Shown: one piece after another, positions 8,224 to 14,345 of the stretch | Numbering within the stretch: the stretch's first letter is position 1 | How the letters are laid out: each line of letters begins with the position of its first letter | Source of the DNA: an uncultured Collinsella sp. | GTDB taxonomy: Bacteria > Actinomycetota > Coriobacteriia > Coriobacteriales > Coriobacteriaceae | Direction: 5' to 3' | Length of the DNA stretch: 21,615 nt | Assembly (NCBI GenBank): GCA_900549215.1 | Contig: URNJ01000011.1 | Coordinates: 1-21,615, forward strand | The notes under the pieces: model-generated | The model's database searches: none | The model's input: the letters and a program-made list of their open reading frames with translations, nothing else | What the model was told of the DNA's origin: nothing | Translations under genes and position numbers: made by a program

Positions 8224-8444
8224 ATAGACGCTCCCTTCCTACCGACTAACCCCCATCCTAGGCAGCAACGGCTAAAGGAAACATAAAAGAGACGACTGTC
8301 ATGCGAGCCATGTGCTCAACAGCCGTTGGGCAGTCGTTTAAGAACGTCCCCAATGACTACATCGATGTTCTAAGTGTCAACCAAGTCAACGCCGCAGGTA
8401 GAGGACGGACAGCGAGCGACGTCCAGGGCGAACAAGTTGGCATG
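8224..8444. other. Intergenic leader of the exporter gene, no gene seen
   Basis: No credible coding sequence is present; a 63-codon plus-strand ORF at 8301-8492 runs into the lysS terminator and resembles nothing I know. Two inverted repeats interleave: CAACGGCT/AGCCGTTG (8266-8273, 8321-8328) and ACGACTG/CAGTCGT (8292-8298, 8331-8337). A small GAGC/GCTC hairpin lies between them at 8305-8317. Confidence 0.5.
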
Positions 8445-8486
8445 AAAAAGGCAAGGCATAGACCTTCTGGTCATGCCTTGCCTTTT
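8445..8486 (-). terminator. Intrinsic terminator of lysS
   Basis: Arms of 14 bp (8446-8459 and 8473-8486, ATGCCTTGCCTTTT) are perfect and extend through an inner GACC/GGTC pair, leaving a TTCT loop and one bulged base. The minus-strand transcript continues TTTTT. It ends a lysS 3' untranslated region of about 165 nt. The plus strand also has TTTT after the stem, so weak two-way function is possible. Confidence 0.85.
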
Positions 8487-8526
8487 GAATGACAAATTGT
8501 CGCCCTGGGCGGCGCGCAGCGTCAAC

Positions 8527-8558
8527 TGGTTACGCGGGTTGGCAAACCCGCGTAACCA
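8527..8558. repeat. GTTACGCGG palindrome, copy 1
   Basis: TGGTTACGCGGGTT and AACCCGCGTAACCA are perfect 14-bp arms around GGCA. It lies within the lysS 3' untranslated region. There is no T-run on either side. It belongs to a family with copies at 8623 and 13138, and is part of a local 94-bp-offset duplication with the former. Confidence 0.75.
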
Positions 8559-8622
8559 CCTAGGTCGCGCCCTTGAAGTTGAACGTCAGATTGTCCAAAT
8601 GCGGCCCGCGCAGCGTCGAGCC

Positions 8623-8649
8623 GTTACGCGGTTCGTAGAACCGCGTAAC
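8623..8649. repeat. GTTACGCGG palindrome, copy 2, just after the lysS stop
   Basis: GTTACGCGGTTC and GAACCGCGTAAC are perfect 12-bp arms around GTA. It begins three bases after the lysS TAA. The surrounding sequence matches copy 1 at a constant offset of 94 bp (ATTGTC at 8496/8590, GCGCAGCGTC at 8514/8608), so the two copies arose by a local duplication. Confidence 0.75.
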
Positions 8650-8652
8650 AAG

Positions 8653-10617
8653 TTAGTACATCTTTGCGCCGGCGGGGATGGAGGCGTCGAGCTGGATCAG
8701 GTTGAGACGCTCCTCGCCCTCCTCCTCGTGGACAGCGCTGATCAGCATGCCGCAGCTGGGAATACCCATCATCTTGCGCGGAGGCAGGTTGGTGATGGCG
8801 AGCAAGGTCTTGCCGACCAGGTCCTCGGGCTCGTAATAAGCGTGAATACCGGAGAGGATAGTGCGGTCGGTACCGGTACCGTCGTCGAGCGTAAAGTTCA
8901 GCAGCTTCTTGGACTTCTTGACGGCCTCGCATGCCTTGACCTTCACAGCGCGGAAATCGCTCTTGGAGAAGGTATCAAAGTCGACGAACTCCTCAAACAG
9001 CGGCTCAACGGCGATCTTGGAGTAATCGAGCGTGGGCTTAAGCGACGTAACGAATGGGCTCGCGGCGTTGCCGGCCTCGGCAGCCTTGGCGGCAGCGGCA
9101 CCGGACTGGAAACCCTTCTCGGGCTTCATGTGCGGGAACAGCAGGACGTCGCGGATAGAAGCCTGGTTAGTAAGCAGCATGACCACGCGGTCGATACCAA
9201 TGCCAATGCCGCCCGCGGGAGGCATACCGTACTCGAGGGCGCGCACGTAGTCCTCGTCATACTCCATAGCCTCATCGTCGCCGCCGGCCTTCTCGGCCAT
9301 CTGGGCAGCAAAGCGCTCAGCCTGGTCGACCGGGTCGTTGAGCTCGGAGAATGCGTTGGCGTACTCGTGGCCGGCGATGACCAGCTCAAAGCGGTGGGTC
9401 AAACGCGGGTCGTCCTCAAAACGCTTGGCGAGCGGGCTGACCTCGATGGGGTAATCGCACACGAACGTGGGGTTGACGATGGTGTCCTCGCCCAGCTCAT
9501 CGTAAATCTCGGCGATGATCTTGCCAGCAGTCCACTCGGGCTTGATCTCCAGGCCCTTCTTGCGCGCGGCGGCAGCAAGCTCCTCGACCGGCGTGTCGAT
9601 GGTGACCTGCTTGCCGAGCACGTCGGAGACGATGTCGGTCATGGGACGGCTGGCCCACTCACCAGAAAGGTCGATGGTCTGGCCCTGGTACTCGATGACC
9701 TCGGGGTTGCCGATGGCCTTGTTGGCAGCCTTGATGACACCTTGGGCGAGTGCCTTCATGCCCTCGAGGTCGGAGAAGGCACGGTAGGCCTCCATCGTGG
9801 TGAACTCGGGGTTGTGGGTAAGGTCCATGCCCTCGTTACGGAAGATGCGGCCGATCTCGAACACGCGCTCAAAACCACCGACGATGCAGCGCTTGAGGTG
9901 CAGCTCGGTGGCAATACGCAGGTAGCACTCCTGATCGAGCGCGTTGAAGTGGGTAATGAACGGCTTGGCAGTAGCGCCGCCTTGGATGGTCTGCAGGATG
10001 GGGGTCTCGACCTCCATGTAGCCGTCGGACTCCATAAAGCGACGGAAGGTGGAGAGAATCTGCGAACGCTTACGGAAGGTCTCGCGAACGTCGTCGTTGG
10101 CGATCAGGTCGACATAGCGCTGGCGATAGCGGGTCTCCTTGTCGGAAAGACCGTGGAACTTCTCGGGCAGCGGACGAACGGCCTTGGCAAGCAGGGTCGC
10201 GCTCTTAGGGGCAACGGAAAGCTGGCCACGCTGGGTGCGCACGACCACGCCGGTCACGCCCAGGATGTCGCCCAGGTCGAGGGCCTTGAGCGTACTCCAG
10301 GCAGCCTCGTCCATGTCGTTGATGCGGCAGAACAGCTGAATCTCGGCAGTCGCATCGCGCACGACGATGAACATGATCTTGCCCTGACCGCGCTTGGCGA
10401 CCACACGGCCAGCGATCTTCACGATGTCCTCGGTGTCCTCGCCATCGGCAAGCTCGGCGTACTTAGCCTCGATATCGGCGACGTAGTCCTCAAGCTCAGA
10501 GTGCTCGGGATAGGGGTTCTGGCCCGCCTCGAACAGGGCGGCGCGCTTGGCCAGGCGGGTGGCGCGCTCGTCGTTGAGCGTCGATGCCTGATCGGCGGCG
10601 TTCTGGTTCTCTGCCAT
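8653..10617 (-). CDS. lysS: Lysyl-tRNA synthetase, class II, with C-terminal tRNA-binding domain
   Basis: The 654-residue protein charges tRNA-Lys with lysine. It has the N-terminal OB-fold anticodon-binding domain (IAGRVVAKRGQGKIMFIVVR), then the class II catalytic core with motif 1 around YMEVETPILQ, motif 2 around FEIGRIFRNEGMD followed by HNPEFTTMEAY, and motif 3 GIGIGIDRVVMLLTN. Typical bacterial LysRS ends near residue 500. Here an Ala-rich linker leads to a further domain of about 108 residues (547-654) with DFRAVKVKACEAV, TILSGIHAYYEPEDLVGK and NLPPRKMMGIPSCGML. This is the OB-fold tRNA-binding domain best known from the MetRS C-terminus, Trbp111 and Arc1p. It should strengthen general tRNA binding. 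The ATG at 10615-10617 has GAGGAG upstream. The gene follows greA, with a hairpin in the 79-bp gap. Confidence 0.97.
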   Translation of the reverse strand: MAENQNAADQASTLNDERATRLAKRAALFEAGQNPYPEHSELEDYVADIEAKYAELADGEDTEDIVKIAGRVVAKRGQGKIMFIVVRDATAEIQLFCRINDMDEAAWSTLKALDLGDILGVTGVVVRTQRGQLSVAPKSATLLAKAVRPLPEKFHGLSDKETRYRQRYVDLIANDDVRETFRKRSQILSTFRRFMESDGYMEVETPILQTIQGGATAKPFITHFNALDQECYLRIATELHLKRCIVGGFERVFEIGRIFRNEGMDLTHNPEFTTMEAYRAFSDLEGMKALAQGVIKAANKAIGNPEVIEYQGQTIDLSGEWASRPMTDIVSDVLGKQVTIDTPVEELAAAARKKGLEIKPEWTAGKIIAEIYDELGEDTIVNPTFVCDYPIEVSPLAKRFEDDPRLTHRFELVIAGHEYANAFSELNDPVDQAERFAAQMAEKAGGDDEAMEYDEDYVRALEYGMPPAGGIGIGIDRVVMLLTNQASIRDVLLFPHMKPEKGFQSGAAAAKAAEAGNAASPFVTSLKPTLDYSKIAVEPLFEEFVDFDTFSKSDFRAVKVKACEAVKKSKKLLNFTLDDGTGTDRTILSGIHAYYEPEDLVGKTLLAITNLPPRKMMGIPSCGMLISAVHEEEGEERLNLIQLDASIPAGAKMY

Positions 10618-10635
10618 AAGTTAGCTCCTCAAACT

Positions 10636-10668
10636 AAAACGCTCCCCAGGATTCGGTCCCAGGGAGCG
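10636..10668 (-). terminator. Terminator or attenuator between greA and lysS
   Basis: Minus-strand arms CGCTCCC and GGGAGCG (10662-10668 and 10640-10646) with a shorter inner GGA/TCC pairing are followed by TTTT, then AGTTT. The T-run is short, so it is probably leaky. It sits just upstream of the lysS ribosome binding site and could reduce read-through from greA. Confidence 0.5.
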
Positions 10669-10696
10669 AAAACATACCTTTACGCGGGACCGTGGT

Positions 10697-11167
10697 CTAG
10701 CGTGCGATCTTGGCGATGGTGTAGACGCGAGTCTTGCCGGAAGGCGTAACGACCTCGACGGAATCGCCCTCGCCGTGGCCGATGATGGCGTGACCGACCG
10801 GAGACTCGTTGGAGATCTTGTGCTCGAGCGAGTTGGTCTCGGTGGTACCGACAAGCGTGACCTCCATGACCTCACCGTTGGGGTCAATCAACGAAACGGT
10901 GGAACCGATGGAGACGGTCAAATCGCCCGTGGTGGCAGCAACCTGAGCGTTGGCGAGGATGGCCTGGATCTCGGCAATACGAGCGGCGTTCTGGGCCTGC
11001 TTGTCCTTAGCGGCGTCATACTCGGAGTTCTCCGAAAGGTCGCCGAACGCGCGGGCTTCCTTGATGTCCTCGACGATCTCCTTGGCGTAATCGCCCTCAC
11101 GCCAAGCGAGCTCCTCGACGAGCTTCTGGCGGCCCTCAGCGGTCAGTACGATCTGGCTTGCGTCCAT
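10697..11167 (-). CDS. greA: Transcription elongation factor GreA
   Basis: The 156-residue protein has the usual GreA length and two domains: an N-terminal antiparallel coiled coil whose acidic tip carries GDLSENSEYDAAKDKQ, and a C-terminal FKBP-like domain ending ISNESPVGHAIIGHGEGDSV plus TPSGKTRVYTI. GreA enters the RNA polymerase secondary channel and stimulates cleavage of backtracked transcripts. The start is the ATG at 11165-11167 (MDASQIVLT), with GGGAGA upstream; an earlier in-frame ATG would add 11 residues not seen in the family. It is the first gene of a possible greA-lysS unit. Three 7-bp repeats containing TTGACA lie just upstream. Confidence 0.96.
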   Translation of the reverse strand: MDASQIVLTAEGRQKLVEELAWREGDYAKEIVEDIKEARAFGDLSENSEYDAAKDKQAQNAARIAEIQAILANAQVAATTGDLTVSIGSTVSLIDPNGEVMEVTLVGTTETNSLEHKISNESPVGHAIIGHGEGDSVEVVTPSGKTRVYTIAKIAR

Positions 11168-11187
11168 ACGGATATCTCCCCATCTCT

Positions 11188-11208
11188 GATCAACAATCAA
11201 CTGTCAAC
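11188..11208. repeat. Three tandem 7-bp repeats upstream of greA
   Basis: On the minus strand GTTGACA, GTTGATT and GTTGATC follow one another without gaps. The first contains a consensus TTGACA -35 box, but I see no good -10 box at the right distance. It may be part of the greA promoter or a regulator site. Confidence 0.3.
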
Positions 11209-11214
11209 AAAACG

Positions 11215-11247
11215 AAAAAGACCGGCTAGCCTGCGGGCAAGCCGGTC
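11215..11247 (-). terminator. Intrinsic terminator of tatA
   Basis: Minus-strand arms GACCGGCT and AGCCGGTC with an inner GCC/GGC pairing (11220-11247) are followed by TTTTT (11215-11219). It starts 25 nt after the tatA stop. Confidence 0.88.
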
Positions 11248-11272
11248 AGGTGCTCACCCCAAAGGGATGGGA

Positions 11273-11548
11273 CTACTCTGCGTCCGCGTCGCTGTCCTCT
11301 GCCTGCTTCTTCTTGGCAGCAGCGAGCTTGGCCTCGAGCTCAGCGATCTCCTTGTCCTCCTCAGACTGCTCGACCACGACCTCCTCGGCCTGCTTGGTCT
11401 CGGCCTTATCGTCGCCCTCCATACCCTCACGGATATTCTTGACGGTAGAGCCGAGGGACTTGCCGAGCTTCGGCAGGTTCTTGGGCCCGAAGATAATCAG
11501 GACAACGACGAGAATAATGATGAGCTCAGGAGCCCTCAGTCCAAACAT
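11273..11548 (-). CDS. tatA: Twin-arginine translocase subunit TatA/TatE family
   Basis: The 91-residue protein begins MFGLRAPELIIILVVVLIIF, a single N-terminal membrane helix, followed by the conserved hinge GPKNLPKLGKSLG and an amphipathic helix, then a long acidic, Glu/Lys-rich tail (residues about 45-91) predicted to be coiled. TatA oligomers form the pore-like part of the Tat system that exports folded proteins. FGPKNLPKLGKSLG with a short periplasmic end fits TatA/E better than TatB. The ATG at 11546-11548 has GGAGG upstream. It is a single-gene transcript with its own promoter (11585-11613) and terminator. No tatC is in the window. Confidence 0.92.
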   Translation of the reverse strand: MFGLRAPELIIILVVVLIIFGPKNLPKLGKSLGSTVKNIREGMEGDDKAETKQAEEVVVEQSEEDKEIAELEAKLAAAKKKQAEDSDADAE

Positions 11549-11584
11549 GTAGACCTCCACAATACAGCGAGACAAGCTCGAATG

Positions 11585-11613
11585 AGTATACCGCGGGTAT
11601 CGCGGTATCACAA
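11585..11613 (-). promoter_or_regulatory. Sigma-70-type promoter of tatA with a palindrome in the spacer
   Basis: TTGTGA (-35, 11608-11613), a 17-bp spacer and TATACT (-10, 11585-11590) lie 37 bp upstream of the tatA start codon. Between and overlapping the boxes is a perfect inverted repeat, ATACCGCG (11588-11595) and CGCGGTAT (11601-11608), which may be an operator. Confidence 0.75.
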
Positions 11614-11621
11614 CACTAGCT

Positions 11622-11650
11622 AAAAAAAGGGACCGCAAGAAGCGGTCCCT
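11622..11650 (-). terminator. Intrinsic terminator of tRNA-Pro
   Basis: Minus-strand GGGACCGC and GCGGTCCC arms around a 5-nt loop, closed by an outer A-T pair, are followed by TTTTTTT (11622-11628). It begins 11 nt after the tRNA CCA end. Confidence 0.93.
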
Positions 11651-11660
11651 CCTCATGCTC

Positions 11661-11737
11661 TGGTCGGGTTGACTGGATTTGAACCAGCGACCCCTGCGTC
11701 CCGAACGCAGTGCTCTACCAAACTGAGCCACAACCCG
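11661..11737 (-). tRNA. tRNA-Pro (CGG anticodon)
   Basis: A complete 77-nt cloverleaf ending in an encoded CCA. The acceptor stem CGGGTTG pairs with CAACCCG; the D arm is GCTCAGTTTGGTAGAGC; the anticodon stem CTGCG/CGCAG holds the loop TTCGGGA, giving anticodon CGG; the T arm contains GGTTCAAATCC. The C1-G72 pair is typical of bacterial tRNA-Pro. It lies between ispE and tatA and has its own terminator. Confidence 0.97.
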
Positions 11738-11745
11738 TTAGCTCG

Positions 11746-11751
11746 ACTATA
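11746..11751 (-). promoter_or_regulatory. Possible -10 box for tRNA-Pro
   Basis: TATAGT lies 8 bp upstream of the tRNA 5' end on the minus strand. No good -35 hexamer is seen at 16-18 bp, so transcription from the ispE unit is an alternative. Confidence 0.35.
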
Positions 11752-11786
11752 GTAACAAAGATTTTCGCCGCGTGCTAGAGAAATTT

Positions 11787-12683
11787 TTATTTCTTTGAAG
11801 CGTCGATTTGAACCGTGTTGGGAATAAGCTCAGTCGCGCAGGCCCACCAGCCATTTTGCTGGGCAGCATCGGCAAGCCTTTCGGCCGTGGCGGCGGTGCC
11901 ACAAATGGCAAACGAGCAGGCGCCCGATCCGCACACATCTACAGCAACGGTGCCGTCCTGTTTACGCAGCCAATCGAGAACCGTTTGAATCTGCGGCTCC
12001 ATCTGTGCGGAAATGACACCTAGGTTGTTATGGATGAGCACATATGCCGTCTCGGCATCACCAGCACGCAATGCAGAAGCTATCGCGCCGGGCTTGTCCG
12101 CAGGCACCGGAGCCTCGTCAAAACGTCGATAGGCTTCAATTGTCGAAACGCTTGCCTCGCGCGGCTTAACCAGTACGACGGGCGTCGCGAGCAGCGCGGG
12201 GTACTCAGTTGCCAGCACGTCTCCCCCACCTACGTAAAACGCAGGGCTCGCATGCAAAAAGAACGGGACGTCGGCACCAATGCCCCGCGCAATATCGTCG
12301 AGCGCTGGGTCGGTGCGATCAATGCCCCAGAGCTCCGCCAAGGCGACAATGACCGCGGCCGCATCCGTCGAGGGGCCGCCCAAGCCGGCGCACAATGGAA
12401 TGCGCTTCTCAATCGTCACGCAGATGTTTGCCTCGCGACCATAATGCTCGGCCATAGCAACCGCAGCCCGATACGCCGTATTCTTTTGCATGGGAAAATC
12501 TGATGCCGGAACCGTCTGGACGGTCAGCGCCTGCGCCGGCGTGACCGTCACGGTATCGGAAAGACCGACAGCCGCCATCAGGGAATCGACCCTGTGGTAG
12601 CCGCGGTCATCGCGCTCGGTATGAACCCCCAGGTAGAGGTTAATCTTTGCCGGCGCGGAAAGAGTCAGGGACCGATCGGTCAC
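11787..12683 (-). CDS. ispE: 4-diphosphocytidyl-2-C-methyl-D-erythritol kinase
   Basis: The 298-residue GHMP-kinase-fold protein phosphorylates CDP-methylerythritol in the MEP route to isoprenoid precursors. Visible motifs are the N-terminal APAKINLYLGV with the substrate-site lysine (about residue 13), the glycine-rich ATP loop PLCAGLGGPSTDAAA (96-110), and a C-terminal GSGACSFAICG loop. It starts with GTG at 12681-12683, with GAGGAG eight bases upstream inside the end of veg; only two bases separate the veg stop from this start, so the two are translationally coupled. Confidence 0.95.
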   Translation of the reverse strand: MTDRSLTLSAPAKINLYLGVHTERDDRGYHRVDSLMAAVGLSDTVTVTPAQALTVQTVPASDFPMQKNTAYRAAVAMAEHYGREANICVTIEKRIPLCAGLGGPSTDAAAVIVALAELWGIDRTDPALDDIARGIGADVPFFLHASPAFYVGGGDVLATEYPALLATPVVLVKPREASVSTIEAYRRFDEAPVPADKPGAIASALRAGDAETAYVLIHNNLGVISAQMEPQIQTVLDWLRKQDGTVAVDVCGSGACSFAICGTAATAERLADAAQQNGWWACATELIPNTVQIDASKK

Positions 12684-12685
12684 CG

Positions 12686-12982
12686 TTAATGCTCCTCGAG
12701 CTGATTGCCGAGCGGGGTAAAGATGTGCTCGCCGCTCTCGGGGTCGAACAGCTCGACCTGACCGGTGAGCACATCGATATACTGGTAGGACTGACGCGAC
12801 TTGCGGCCACGACGCTCGTCGACCTCGACAATGAAGACGGCCGGGTGGACGCTCTTGATGGTGCCCATGCGCTCGACGACGCGGGTACGGCCCATGTTGG
12901 CCTTAACCTTGACGCGATCGCCCACCATATCGGTCAGCTTCTCGTGGATGTCGTCGACGTGATTGACTTCCATCTCTTCCAT
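12686..12982 (-). CDS. veg: Veg family protein
   Basis: The 98-residue product matches the Veg (DUF1021) family of small proteins: VGDRVKVKANMGRTRVVERM, then GTIKSVHPAVFIVEVDER and SYQYIDVLTGQVELF align by eye with B. subtilis Veg, which is also encoded just ahead of ispE. In Bacillus Veg promotes biofilm gene expression; its biochemical activity is unclear, and nothing is known to me for actinobacteria. I chose the ATG at 12980-12982 because TGGAGG lies eight bases upstream; ATGs at 13006 and 12973 are less well placed. A 60-nt leader separates it from a plausible promoter at 13050-13079 and contains a small GGGG/CCCC hairpin followed by T's (13014-13029). Confidence 0.85.
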   Translation of the reverse strand: MEEMEVNHVDDIHEKLTDMVGDRVKVKANMGRTRVVERMGTIKSVHPAVFIVEVDERRGRKSRQSYQYIDVLTGQVELFDPESGEHIFTPLGNQLEEH

Positions 12983-13049
12983 GAACAGGGCCTCCAGAAG
13001 GTGCAATTCAAAAAGGGGATAATACCCCTAAGATAGACAAAACTCTAAT

Positions 13050-13079
13050 ACTATAGCACCCTGTTGTGGCCATACGCAA
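13050..13079 (-). promoter_or_regulatory. Probable promoter of veg-ispE
   Basis: TTGCGT (13074-13079), an 18-bp spacer and TATAGT (13050-13055) on the minus strand. The -10 is good and the -35 only moderate. It lies in the 183-bp gap between dtd and veg. Confidence 0.5.
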
Positions 13080-13137
13080 GTAGCTAAATAAGCCCCGTCC
13101 CAAATACGTACCAGACGACAACCTCGCATGACCAGTT

Positions 13138-13165
13138 GTTACGCGGTTTGGTAAAACCGCGTAAC
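13138..13165. repeat. GTTACGCGG palindrome, copy 3, abutting the dtd stop
   Basis: GTTACGCGGTTT and AAACCGCGTAAC are perfect 12-bp arms around GGTA. The palindrome begins at the base following the dtd TAG stop. No T-run follows, so it is not a standard intrinsic terminator, although it is the only hairpin seen at the end of this long transcription unit. Confidence 0.75.
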
Positions 13166-13612
13166 CTAAAGGTTGTCGGTGTCCAAGACGATGGTGAATG
13201 GGCCGTCGTTGACCAGGTCGACCTTCATGTCGGCGCCAAAGATACCGTGCGCCACATGCTCAACGTCCTCGTGCACAAGCGTCAGGAAGTACTCGTAGAG
13301 CTCGTTGGCAACATCGGGTGCGCCGGCATCCGTAAACGACGGACGGCGACCGTGGCGGCAGTCGGCGAACAGCGTGAACTGCGACACCACGAGCACCTCG
13401 CCGTCGACATCGGCAAGTGCCAGATTGGTCTTGCCGTTCTCGTCCTCGTTGATACGCAGCCCGCGGAGCTTGCCCCACAGCTTGTCGGCCTCGGCACGCG
13501 TATCGCCATGGCCCACACCCAGCAGCACCAGGTAGCCGCGTCCAATGCGGCCCACGCACTCGCCGTCGACCGTCACGCCGGCGTTGAGCACGCGCTGCAC
13601 CACCGCACGCAT
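13166..13612 (-). CDS. dtd: D-aminoacyl-tRNA deacylase
   Basis: The 148-residue protein has the full DTD length and signatures: MRAVVQRVLNAGVTVDGE at the N-terminus, SQFTLFAD (77-84) with the active-site threonine, and a C-terminal NDGPFT (about 135-140), the Gly-Pro motif that gives chiral proofreading. It hydrolyses D-amino acids from mischarged tRNAs. The ATG at 13610-13612 lies three bases past the rdgB stop, with GAGGAG overlapping the end of rdgB, so it is coupled to it as the last gene of the murE-dtd cluster. Confidence 0.96.
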   Translation of the reverse strand: MRAVVQRVLNAGVTVDGECVGRIGRGYLVLLGVGHGDTRAEADKLWGKLRGLRINEDENGKTNLALADVDGEVLVVSQFTLFADCRHGRRPSFTDAGAPDVANELYEYFLTLVHEDVEHVAHGIFGADMKVDLVNDGPFTIVLDTDNL

Positions 13613-13615
13613 GGC

Positions 13616-14257
13616 CTACTCCTCGCCCGTCAGCTTGGCGGACAGATGCTCGAGCGCGTGGAAACGATGGCTGATGGCGTTCTTCTCGTCAGCCGTCAGC
13701 TCGGCCATGGTCTTGCCCGGCGTGTCGACCGGCAGGAACAGCGGGTCATAGCCAAAACCATGGTCGCCGCGGCCCTCGTGCGCGATAACGCCCTCGCAGG
13801 CGCCCTCGCCATAGGTAACCAGACCGTCCGTGTCGATGAGCGCGACGACGCTCATAAAGCGCGCGGTGCGGTCCTCATCTGCCACGCCTTCCAGGTTAAC
13901 GAGAAGCTTGGCGTTGTTGGCGGCATCGTCGCCGTGCACGCCCGCATAGCGCGCGCTATACACACCGGGCTCACCGTCCAGCGCGTCGACGACCAAGCCC
14001 GAATCGTCGGCAATGGCCATAAGGCCCGTCTCCTCAACCGCGGCTTGGGCCTTGATGATGGCGTTCTCCAAAAACGTCGTGCCGTTTTCCTCGGGATCCT
14101 CAAAATCGCCCAGCTGGCCGAGCGCCACAAAGCGAACCTCGGGCATAACCTTGCCCAAAATGGCCTCGATCTCGGTGAGCTTATGGGCGTTGCCCGTTGC
14201 CACGACGATGGTCGCCGCCGGGTCGAGGGTGTCGATGTCGATCTTCTCAAGTGCCAT
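13616..14257 (-). CDS. rdgB: XTP/dITP diphosphatase (RdgB/HAM1 family)
   Basis: The 213-residue protein removes non-canonical purine nucleoside triphosphates (ITP, dITP, XTP) from the pool. Motifs seen are VATGNAHKLTEIEAIL near the N-terminus, the phosphate/metal-binding DDSGLVVDALDGEPGVYSAR, GFGYDPLFLP, and the C-terminal SHRFHALEHL. The start is ATG 14255-14257 (MALEKIDID), with AAGGAGG upstream; an in-frame ATG 12 codons earlier has no comparable site. It lies between rph and dtd; the order murI-rph-rdgB is also found in mycobacteria, supporting an old actinobacterial cluster. Confidence 0.96.
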   Translation of the reverse strand: MALEKIDIDTLDPAATIVVATGNAHKLTEIEAILGKVMPEVRFVALGQLGDFEDPEENGTTFLENAIIKAQAAVEETGLMAIADDSGLVVDALDGEPGVYSARYAGVHGDDAANNAKLLVNLEGVADEDRTARFMSVVALIDTDGLVTYGEGACEGVIAHEGRGDHGFGYDPLFLPVDTPGKTMAELTADEKNAISHRFHALEHLSAKLTGEE

Positions 14258-14345
14258 GAGTGGCCTCCTTGTTCTTATAACAACGCCACACAAAAGGTAA
14301 TTAGGCTCTCAAGCCCCTCCCCTCGCGCGGCAGCAGCCTTACAGT

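Noticed and set aside
8527..8649. GTTACGCGG palindromes as ordinary intrinsic terminators
   Set aside because: No T-run follows on either strand, and a proper terminator for lysS is present at 8445-8486.
8473..10749. Plus-strand ORF of 758 codons opposite lysS
   Set aside because: It is the antisense shadow of lysS; the lysS motifs are unambiguous and the ORF is low-complexity Leu/Gly/Val/Asp.
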